Origin: Anaerotruncus sp.
Lineage (GTDB): Bacteria > Bacillota > Clostridia > Oscillospirales > Ruminococcaceae
Length of the DNA stretch: 41,402 nucleotides
Reading direction: 5' to 3'
Assembly (NCBI GenBank): GCA_021770005.1
Contig: JAETRV010000024.1
Coordinates: forward strand, 1 to 41,402
The notes under the pieces were generated by a model, which had not been told where the DNA came from, did no database searches, and saw nothing but the letters and a program-made list of their open reading frames with translations. This document shows positions 33,226 through 39,885 of this stretch, piece after piece (the stretch's first letter is position 1; every line of letters starts with the position of its first letter). The position numbers were made by a program, and so were the translations under genes.

Positions 33226-35448
33226 ATGGCAGGATTTTTATACCGGGGCATCTTGCTCCAACAACATAAAGAGCCGGCGCTCTCGCGGGATCTGCGGGAA
33301 TTTTTCAATGCGGATACCATCGGTATCCAGATGAACCGTCCTCAGGTGGAGGACCCCAACCGGCTTTCCGCCGACGAAATCTGTGAGATTGCGCGGGAGG
33401 CGAAGATCGTCGACGAGCGGGATGGTGTCCCCCTGATCGACAAGATGCTGCGGGCGCGGGTACGCAGGCTGCGCCTGTTGGTGGGCGATGCGATCGACGA
33501 TGAACCATACATCTCCAGTCAGCTCAACCCGCTGCTGAAAAACCAAGAGGTTGCTTTCTGCGGGCTTGCCCTGCTGCAAAAGGCGGTGAACGCGCCGCAG
33601 GCGTGCTTTGCTGTTTATCGCAACATGACCGACCTCGAAATCCGGATTCCCAAGACGATCGGTTCCTATAAAGTTCGCCGGATCCACGGACGTTATCCTG
33701 CCGAATACCGGGCGTCCAAATTCTACGGTTCCGAACGCGGGGTGCTTGAGATCGGGGTGGGCGCAATCATCCACCTTGCGCGCGCGGTCCTCTTCAATAA
33801 GCCGCAGACCACCACCTTTGTCACCGTTGCGGGTGACTGCATCGGTAACCCCACCAATCTGGAGGTTTCGCTCGGCATGACCGTCACCCAGACGCTCGAA
33901 CGGTGCGGCCTGATCGACGATCCGGTACGGGTGGTCATCGGCGGTTCGATGACCGGCATCAGCGTCATCGACACCGACAAAACTCTAATTAACCCCTCGA
34001 CTCGGGCAATCCTCGCGTTCCGCGCCCGGATCGGAGAGAGTGGTTTCAACTGCATCGGCTGTTCCCGGTGTGTGCACGCCTGCCCCGAGGGCCTGAACCC
34101 GTTTTTCCTCTACCGCAGCTTTCACCAGCGCCGGTATGAGGAATTCCGCAAATCCGACCCTCAGATGTGCATTGGATGCGGTTCGTGCAGCTATGTCTGC
34201 CCTGCCAAGCTCGACCTGACTGGCTCGATCCTGCGCGGGCAGGCTGAGATGCGCCGGATGGTCGGTTCGATCCGGCTATCCAAAGCGCTCGAACAGAAGA
34301 AAAAGGATGCGGAGTTCCAAAGCTACTATCAGGATTACCTGCTCTATCAGGAAGGAAAAGCCCAAAAGCGCGATCTGCGCCAGCTGGAAAAGGCGCGGCT
34401 CTCGAACGAACGCGCGGTGAAAGCGGAGCTTGAGGAAGCGGAAAAGCAGGCTGCGGCAACCTTAGAAGCTGCCAATGCTGCCGCACAGGCGGCGCTGGAG
34501 CAGGCGTTAAAAGCCGCCGCCGATCAGTTCCAACTGGAAGAGGAGACAGTTCAAGTCACGATCGAGGCCGCTCAGACGGTCCAGACGCAGACCGGGCAAC
34601 AGCTGGAACAGGTCCGGATGAACGCGCAGCGGGCACAGGAAGCCGCCCAGAAAGCGCACGAGCGGGCCGCGCAGGCGGACGCCCGGGTTTCCGCGTTGGA
34701 AAACGAGGTCAAACAGAAGGCTGCGGCCCAGCAGGACCTCGAAAAGATGCTGCCTTCCATCAAACAGGCGGTGTCCCGAAGCGAAGCCGAGGCGCGGCGG
34801 GCGGAAGAAGCGAAATCCGCGCTCGCGGGCGATAGCTCGGGAGAGGCGTTCCACTCGGCCAAAGCCGCCGCAAAGCAGGCTTCCGAAAGCGCGAAATTCG
34901 CGGCGAAAAATCTTGCGGATGCGGAGAAATCCGCAGAGAAAGCCGCGGCCGAAACGGCGAAGGCGAAAGAGCGCCTTGTCACTGCCCGGCTTGATGCGGA
35001 GCAGCAGCACCGGAACGCGGAATCACTCCGGATCACCGCACAAGAAGCGGCCAAGGCGATCGAGGGGGCCGCTGCACAGGTTTCGGGGCAGGAGCGGACG
35101 GTCGAATATACCGGGCAGGTATGCGCCGAAAAGCTCCAGGAAGCGCGGCAGATACGGGAGAAAGCCGATGCCGAAGCACAGGAGCGGTTCCGGCGCGAAA
35201 GTGAATCAGCCAAGGCGGCGTATGACGCCGCGATGCGGGCCGCTGCTGACGCATGGCAGACCGCGTCCGAGACGATTGCCTCCCAATATCAGGCAACCCG
35301 GACGTTCCTTGCACAGCGGCTCGCACAGACACAGGCCAATTCCGAAGCCGCACATGAGGCGGCAGAGCGTGCCACCTCCGATTGGGGCAGCCCGGACAGA
35401 AAATCCGCTGCCCACGAGCCTGTCAACATAGGGGAGGAAACCCAATGA
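33226..35448 (+). CDS. rnfC: RnfC-like subunit with altered flavin/NADH loop and long coiled-coil tail
   Basis: A 740-residue protein. Residues 1-270 follow RnfC order (EDPNRLSADEICEIAREAKI, then GDAIDDEPYIS, VTVAGDCIGNPTNLEVSLG). Where normal RnfC has the glycine-rich GxGGAGFPTxxK loop for FMN and NADH, this protein reads VDERDGVPLIDKM (residues 62-74). Two ferredoxin-like 4Fe-4S motifs are intact: C276-x2-C279-x2-C282-x3-C286 and C315-x2-C318-x2-C321-x3-C325. Residues about 375-715 form a highly charged, Ala/Glu/Gln/Lys-rich coiled coil; some proteobacterial RsxC proteins also have Ala-rich tails. AGGAGG-like GGAGG precedes the ATG. The stop overlaps rnfD by ATGA. It is clearly an RnfC homologue, but NADH oxidation is doubtful. 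Confidence 0.88.
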   Translation: MAGFLYRGILLQQHKEPALSRDLREFFNADTIGIQMNRPQVEDPNRLSADEICEIAREAKIVDERDGVPLIDKMLRARVRRLRLLVGDAIDDEPYISSQLNPLLKNQEVAFCGLALLQKAVNAPQACFAVYRNMTDLEIRIPKTIGSYKVRRIHGRYPAEYRASKFYGSERGVLEIGVGAIIHLARAVLFNKPQTTTFVTVAGDCIGNPTNLEVSLGMTVTQTLERCGLIDDPVRVVIGGSMTGISVIDTDKTLINPSTRAILAFRARIGESGFNCIGCSRCVHACPEGLNPFFLYRSFHQRRYEEFRKSDPQMCIGCGSCSYVCPAKLDLTGSILRGQAEMRRMVGSIRLSKALEQKKKDAEFQSYYQDYLLYQEGKAQKRDLRQLEKARLSNERAVKAELEEAEKQAAATLEAANAAAQAALEQALKAAADQFQLEEETVQVTIEAAQTVQTQTGQQLEQVRMNAQRAQEAAQKAHERAAQADARVSALENEVKQKAAAQQDLEKMLPSIKQAVSRSEAEARRAEEAKSALAGDSSGEAFHSAKAAAKQASESAKFAAKNLADAEKSAEKAAAETAKAKERLVTARLDAEQQHRNAESLRITAQEAAKAIEGAAAQVSGQERTVEYTGQVCAEKLQEARQIREKADAEAQERFRRESESAKAAYDAAMRAAADAWQTASETIASQYQATRTFLAQRLAQTQANSEAAHEAAERATSDWGSPDRKSAAHEPVNIGEETQ

Positions 35449-36515
35449 AACTGAGCAGACATCCCGCCCCGCACATCCGTCATCAGGAGAACAACCGGAC
35501 GCTGATGTCCGACGTTTTGATCCTCCTGATGGTGCTGATGGTGCTGGCCTATCTTTTTTACGGACTGCGCGCACTTGCTGTCTGCGGCGTATCGGTCCTG
35601 ACCGCAGTGCTCACCGATGCGGCCTGTACCCTGCTGCGCGGCAGGCGCCTGAACCTGTTTGACCTTTCCCCGGTGGTCACCGGAATGCTGATTGCGCTTT
35701 GTATGCCCGCCACCGTCAGCTTTAAGATCGTTGCGGCGGCAGCGGTTTTCGCAATCGCAATCGCCAAGCACCCCTTTGGCGGATTGGGGAACAACCTGTT
35801 CAACCCTGCGGCCTCGGGGATCTCGTTCGCCGCGATCTGCTGGCCCCGGCTGGTATTCGTCTATCCGATGCCATTCGCCAAAATTGGGGTACTGGGGACG
35901 GTCGCCGCGAACGCCACCGATTACTATTATACATATAGTTCGGTCAATGTGCAGGGGATTGCACAGGAGGTGAGCCTGCGGCTCTACCAAAATCCGGCCT
36001 TCGTGCTCAAGGTCGGCGGGGTCCCGACCAACGACCTCACCGAGATGCTGCTGGGCAACTATCCCGGCCCGATGGGCGCGACCAACATCCTCGTCCTGTT
36101 GACCTGCCTGGTCTACCTGCTCTTCCGCCGGACAGTCCGTTGGCAGATGCCGCTCCCTTTCCTCGGAACCTGTGCGCTGATTGCGTTCCTGTTCCCGCGC
36201 ACCGGGCAGAGCGGCCTGCGTTCGGTCGAATTTGAGCTCATGTCCGGTCTGTTGCTCTTCGGCGCGGTCTTTATGATCAGCGACCCGGTCACCAGCCCCA
36301 AGCGCGACTCCGCCTATTTCATCTATGGCATCTTTGCCGGGACCATCACCATGGCATTCCGATACTTTGGCGGGTTTGAGGAGAGTATGCCGTTTGCGAT
36401 CCTGCTCGCCAATGCGTTTGTCCCGTTGATTGACCGGTATAACGAACGGCTCCACCGCCTGATAAGGAGGAAACAGCTTGAATCTCGCAAAAATCAGAAC
36501 CTACAGGAAGCATAG
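35445..36515 (+). CDS. rnfD: RnfD-like membrane subunit lacking the flavin-threonine motif
   Basis: A 356-residue polytopic protein. HPAPHIRHQENNRTLMSDVL, KHPFGGLGNNLFNPAASG, the GAVFMISDPVTSPKRDS block and ANAFVPLIDRY are standard RnfD/NqrB features. Canonical RnfD has an S/Q-[GA]-A-T-P-L motif whose Thr carries covalent FMN. Here the equivalent stretch (about residues 180-200, YQNPAFVLKVGGVPTNDLTE) has no such motif. The only Gly-Ala-Thr (211-213, in PGPMGATNIL) aligns with the separate GxxGExS motif downstream. The protein may therefore not bind covalent flavin. Start ATG 35445 overlaps the rnfC stop; AGGGGAGG lies upstream. Its 3' end overlaps rnfE by 38 bases. Confidence 0.9.
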   Translation: MKLSRHPAPHIRHQENNRTLMSDVLILLMVLMVLAYLFYGLRALAVCGVSVLTAVLTDAACTLLRGRRLNLFDLSPVVTGMLIALCMPATVSFKIVAAAAVFAIAIAKHPFGGLGNNLFNPAASGISFAAICWPRLVFVYPMPFAKIGVLGTVAANATDYYYTYSSVNVQGIAQEVSLRLYQNPAFVLKVGGVPTNDLTEMLLGNYPGPMGATNILVLLTCLVYLLFRRTVRWQMPLPFLGTCALIAFLFPRTGQSGLRSVEFELMSGLLLFGAVFMISDPVTSPKRDSAYFIYGIFAGTITMAFRYFGGFEESMPFAILLANAFVPLIDRYNERLHRLIRRKQLESRKNQNLQEA

Positions 36516-37158
36516 CCGCTGGGCCGACGGGCTTTTCTGGAAAAATCCCGTCCTGGTGGGTGGTCTTGCCTTGCCGCTTGCAATCATTGTCAGCCACAAC
36601 CTCAAAAGCGCGGTCGCGATTTCGATCCTGATGGCCTGTTCGCTCATCCCGACCGTTCTCTTTGCCCTGTTGATCGGCCGGCGTCTGCCCCAGTGGATCG
36701 CTTCGATGCTTTATGCGGTCGTGGCGCTGGCGCTGGTGCTCGTGAGCGAGCCGCTGATCCTGCCGATCGCCCCCGGGATGAGTGATACCCTCGGCGTCTA
36801 TCTGCCGATCCTGTCGGTCAATACGGTGCTCTCCACGCTCTGTGCGCGCTGTGCCTCCAAACGCGTCCGGCCGTTCCTCATGGTGGTGGACGCGGTGGTC
36901 TATAGCGCCGGGTTTGCACTTGCAATGGCGCTGATTGCCTGTGTGCGCGAGCTGTTCGGCAGCAATACGATCTGGGGGCTCTCGGTCAAATTCCCGATTC
37001 GGACCCGTGGGATGCAGATCGCCTTTGCGGGCTTCATCCTTGTGGCGCTGTTTGGCGCGCTCTTCCGGGCTCTGCACCGGGGGATGGTTGCACTGCTCTG
37101 CCGTCGCTCTAGGCCCAAGGCGGAGACCGCGGGTCAGCCTTCGGGAGGTAGCTTATGA
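36478..37158 (+). CDS. rnfE: RnfE-like membrane subunit without the [2Fe-2S] cysteines
   Basis: A 226-residue, six-helix protein of the RnfE/RsxE/NqrD family: LFWKNPVLVGGLALPLAIIV matches WKNNxALVQLLGLCPLLAV, and LGVYLPILSVNTVLSTL matches LGIFIPLIVTNCIVVG. In normal RnfE one cysteine in each of these two stretches helps hold the intramembrane [2Fe-2S] cluster. Here the first stretch has no cysteine and the second has Thr116 in its place. A CxxC occurs a few residues later (C122, C125), out of the usual position. The start is TTG 36478, supported by AAGGAGG seven bases upstream, although it lies 38 bases inside rnfD. It overlaps rnfA by ATGA. Confidence 0.85.
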   Translation: MNLAKIRTYRKHSRWADGLFWKNPVLVGGLALPLAIIVSHNLKSAVAISILMACSLIPTVLFALLIGRRLPQWIASMLYAVVALALVLVSEPLILPIAPGMSDTLGVYLPILSVNTVLSTLCARCASKRVRPFLMVVDAVVYSAGFALAMALIACVRELFGSNTIWGLSVKFPIRTRGMQIAFAGFILVALFGALFRALHRGMVALLCRRSRPKAETAGQPSGGSL

Positions 37159-37757
37159 ATCTGCTGAATGATTTCCTGTTGATCGTCCTGAGTGCGATCG
37201 TCCTGCAAAATGCAATCTTTACCCGTGGGTTTGGTGCGAGCCGGGGCAGCCTGATGCGCACTTCTTCCCGGAAAATCCTGCAATTCGGATGTGCGCTGAC
37301 CGTCGTTGCAACCGTTGCTGCGCTCCTTGTGTGGCCGGTGCAGCTCCTCCTACGCGACCGGCTCGAGGCGGATGTCCAGCTCATTGCCCGATATGCCGCC
37401 ACCCTTGCCGGCATCTGCATTGTCTACATCGCAATCTGGCTGCTGACCAAATATTGCTTCCCCATCATCCATTATGACATCCGTGGCCTGCTCTCCAATG
37501 CGGCTTTCAACTCTGCAACCCTCGGTTCCCTGCTGATCGCCTTTTCGGGCGGTTACGGGCTGATACAGACGGTCGGCTTTGCGCTTGGCTCGGGGATCGG
37601 CTATACCCTGGCCGTCCTGCTGCTCTGCGAAGGCCGGCGGCGGATCGCCCTTTCGGATGTCCCGCGGGCGTTCCGGGGGGTGCCGGTCATGCTGCTCTAT
37701 GCGGGTATCCTTTCGCTCGCCATCTACGGCCTGATTGGGCACCAGCTCCCCACCTGA
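37155..37757 (+). CDS. rnfA: RnfA-like membrane subunit without the [2Fe-2S] cysteines
   Basis: A 200-residue, six-helix protein of the RnfA/RsxA/NqrE family. LLNDFLLIVLSAIVLQNAIF corresponds to the family's LLLxxxxxxLVNNFVL, and DVPRAFRGVPVMLLYAGILS matches DVPxPFRGxxIxLITAGLxS very well. The two cluster cysteines are replaced: the FLGxCPFxG position reads GFGASRGSL (Ser29), and the TTNCAVLG position reads AFNSATLG (Ser120). Both are Cys-to-Ser changes at conserved sites while flanking residues are kept. Frames are intact and translationally coupled, arguing against decay. A DUF4015 gene follows after 25 bases with no terminator. Confidence 0.86.
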   Translation: MNLLNDFLLIVLSAIVLQNAIFTRGFGASRGSLMRTSSRKILQFGCALTVVATVAALLVWPVQLLLRDRLEADVQLIARYAATLAGICIVYIAIWLLTKYCFPIIHYDIRGLLSNAAFNSATLGSLLIAFSGGYGLIQTVGFALGSGIGYTLAVLLLCEGRRRIALSDVPRAFRGVPVMLLYAGILSLAIYGLIGHQLPT

Positions 37758-37782
37758 TTAACTTTCCTCGGAGGTACCTCAA

Positions 37783-39051
37783 ATGCCAAAGGCAGTCAAG
37801 GTAAAGCGCTATAAAAATATCTATAAGCGCCGCACCCCCCTCTCGATCCTGTTGCGGATCGTCTGCATCGTGGTGGTGATCGGCCTGCTTGGGTTTATCG
37901 GCTGGAGCGCCTATGAACCGGTTCGGGCCTATCTCGACAGCATCGCCTTTGAATGGAAAAATAACCCTACTCCCTCCCTTCCGGAACTCCCGGAGCCGCC
38001 TGCCGTGTCCGAGCCGGAAACGTCCAGCCCGGAATCCGTACCAAAGCCGCTGCCCGAACCAGCGGTATCCTCGCCCAAACCCGAGCCAACAGAGCCGGAG
38101 AACTCAGAACAAATCCCATCCGGTGTGCAGCTCCAGGGCGCCTATCTGCCGGTTTCAGACCTGCTTGACCCGAATCTGCTCGCCGCGCGGCTCTCCGACT
38201 TTCAGGAGGCAGGCTATACGGCGGTGTTGATCGATCTCAAGGATACCAATGGCAGCCTGCTCTACCGTTCCCAGCGGGGACGTGCCCCGCTCGAAGAAGG
38301 GATCACCCCTTACGACCTGTCCGCAGTCTGTGAGCAGATCCGCGAGGCGGGGATGCTCCCGATCGGACGGATGCACGCTTTCCGTGATTATACGGCAGCA
38401 CTCTCAGACAACAATATGGCGGTACAGTATCTCGATACCCGCGAGCACTGGCTCGACAACGCCCGGGAGAAGGGCGGAAAGCCCTGGCTGAACCCCTATT
38501 CCGAACAAGCCCGCGCCTATCTGGTGGGGCTGGCGGAGGAGGCGGTTTCGATGGGGGTCGGGCAGATCCTGCTCGACAGCGTGATGTTCCCCGTCGGGGT
38601 CCGGCTGGACGCCGCAACCTACGGCGAAACCGGTGATGTCAGCCGTTCGGAGGTGCTTTCCGCATTTATCCAGCAGGTTTCCAGCGCGGTTTCTGCTAAA
38701 GGCGGGACGGTAAGCCTCTTGGTTCGAGCGGCGGATGCATTTTCCAATCCAGACAGTCTCGGCGGAGACCCGCTTGTGCTCTCTGACCAGATCACTTTAG
38801 ATCTTTCCCCGGCAACTCTAGGGGAGAATTTCTCTGCGGGTGGGTTCACGGCCGAACACCCCATGCAGGACCCGGGCGATACCGTCCGGAGGATGCTTGA
38901 CGCCCTGTCAGGCAGGCTCCCGGCGCAGTTTACCGCGCTGATTCAGGACCCAAACTATAGCTCCATAATGGTGCAGGCGATACAGGATGTATTAAAAGAA
39001 AACGGTGTGGAAAACTATTTGATCGTGCAAGACAGTCCCTATCCCAACTGA
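37783..39051 (+). CDS. Membrane-anchored DUF4015 (putative glycoside hydrolase) protein
   Basis: A 422-residue protein with a basic N-terminus, one transmembrane helix (about 20-43), a Pro/Glu/Ser-rich spacer (about 62-110) and an extracytoplasmic TIM-barrel-like domain of the DUF4015 family. Characteristic strands are GYTAVLIDLKDTNGSLLY, AVCEQIREAGMLPIGRMHAF, then KPWLNPYSEQARAYL and GQILLDSVMFP. The family is annotated as putative glycoside hydrolase from fold similarity; no activity or substrate is established. It lies 25 bases after rnfA with its own GGAGG site and no terminator between, so it is probably in the Rnf-like operon, an unusual partner for an electron-transfer complex. Confidence 0.85.
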   Translation: MPKAVKVKRYKNIYKRRTPLSILLRIVCIVVVIGLLGFIGWSAYEPVRAYLDSIAFEWKNNPTPSLPELPEPPAVSEPETSSPESVPKPLPEPAVSSPKPEPTEPENSEQIPSGVQLQGAYLPVSDLLDPNLLAARLSDFQEAGYTAVLIDLKDTNGSLLYRSQRGRAPLEEGITPYDLSAVCEQIREAGMLPIGRMHAFRDYTAALSDNNMAVQYLDTREHWLDNAREKGGKPWLNPYSEQARAYLVGLAEEAVSMGVGQILLDSVMFPVGVRLDAATYGETGDVSRSEVLSAFIQQVSSAVSAKGGTVSLLVRAADAFSNPDSLGGDPLVLSDQITLDLSPATLGENFSAGGFTAEHPMQDPGDTVRRMLDALSGRLPAQFTALIQDPNYSSIMVQAIQDVLKENGVENYLIVQDSPYPN

Positions 39052-39065
39052 CAGGAGGATTCCCC

Positions 39066-39620
39066 ATGGCATTTAAAGTCCGGCTGTTTCCCGGTGCGCC
39101 CGATTTCGAGACGCTGCATGTTGCCAAGCTGACCTGTTTCCCGCTCGAAACGCGCGATTACCGGCCTTATTCTCAGGTGCGCATCTGCTTTGCGGCGGAT
39201 GGCCTGCATCTTCAGCTTTTGAGCTTTGAATCCAAGCCGCTCCCCAATAGCCGGATGGAAGCGGTCCTACAATTTACAGGAGGTGATCCGCCAATCCTGC
39301 TCTCGCTTCAGGCGGACGGCGCTTGCTCTGCCGCTGTTGGAAGCGCTTCGGAGCCGCTGGAGGGCGTTTCGGTACACCTATTTGAGGGAGAAGATTTACA
39401 AGGTGTGTACTGGGGTGGAAATATCATCGTTCCCACCTGCCTGCTGAACCGTTATGTCAGCGGGTTCTCCGCCCGGCCGGGTGTCACCTTCCGGGGAAAT
39501 TTTTATAAGACCTGCGAAAATTCCCGGCGTCCGCATTATGGGTGCTTTTTTCCGGCGGATTTCTCCCTTTCCCGTGAAGATCCCCGAAATTTCGGGGAAT
39601 TTGTGGTGATCGATTACTAA
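39066..39620 (+). CDS. CBM9-like domain protein
   Basis: A 184-residue protein without a signal peptide. The C-terminal half has the pattern of carbohydrate-binding family 9-like proteins: GVTFRGNFYKTCENSRRPHY, then GCFFPADFSLSREDPRNFGE. These correspond to the GNFYKCG...HPHW...P..DFH.P..FG motif of that family. The N-terminal half (about 1-90) is less recognisable. Such small stand-alone CBM9-like proteins are common in Clostridia and have no defined role. It follows the DUF4015 gene by 14 bases with AGGAGG, so it closes the same operon. A perfect CCCCGAAATTTCGGGG hairpin lies inside its last codons. Confidence 0.72.
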   Translation: MAFKVRLFPGAPDFETLHVAKLTCFPLETRDYRPYSQVRICFAADGLHLQLLSFESKPLPNSRMEAVLQFTGGDPPILLSLQADGACSAAVGSASEPLEGVSVHLFEGEDLQGVYWGGNIIVPTCLLNRYVSGFSARPGVTFRGNFYKTCENSRRPHYGCFFPADFSLSREDPRNFGEFVVIDY

Positions 39621-39643
39621 GGACCCTTCCGGAAATTCCAAAC

Positions 39644-39770
39644 TATAATAATAGAGACGGAAAAAACCGCTCAGGCGGGTACCGGAAATCAAAGCTGGTT
39701 TTTAAATATCCATTTATTGATTCAACCATTGTAAACCGCTAAGAGCGGTATTGCTCCGGGTTCTATAGCC
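39644..39770 (+). promoter_or_regulatory. Candidate promoter and structured leader of unknown class
   Basis: TATAAT (39644-39649) is a perfect -10, but no good -35 is seen. Downstream the leader holds a perfect ACCGCT/AGCGGT hairpin (39735-39749), a smaller ACCGC/GCGGGT arm near 39667, and possible closing pairs between ATAGA near 39651 and TCTAT near 39762. It resembles a riboswitch aptamer in architecture, but I cannot match it to a known class; the cyclic-di-GMP signatures are absent. Confidence 0.45.
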
Positions 39771-39788
39771 CATCCACACAGGATTGTG

Positions 39789-39840
39789 TTGGTGGGCATG
39801 CCCACCAACGTAAAATAACCTGTTATTTTACGTTGGTTTT
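39789..39840 (+). terminator. Mutually exclusive hairpins, candidate attenuator
   Basis: TTGGTGGGCATGCCCACCAA (39789-39808) is a perfect 20-base palindrome. A 16-bp stem follows (39804-39819 with 39822-39837) and ends in a short T-run. The two share ACCAA (39804-39808), so only one can form in RNA. The second resembles a terminator with a weak T-tract, 49 bases before the hemerythrin fusion gene. Confidence 0.65.
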
Positions 39841-39885
39841 GCTATGTTTATCATCAGTCAGACAGAATAATAAGGAGGACTTTGC

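Noticed and set aside
33226-37757. Rnf-like genes as decaying pseudogenes
   Set aside because: All four frames are full-length, overlap with coupled starts and good ribosome binding sites, and keep conserved motifs outside the cofactor sites.
39644-39770. Cyclic-di-GMP riboswitch before the hemerythrin/receiver gene
   Set aside because: The gene context was suggestive, but the class I (CACGCACAGGGCAAACC, ACGCAAAGCC) and class II signatures are absent.
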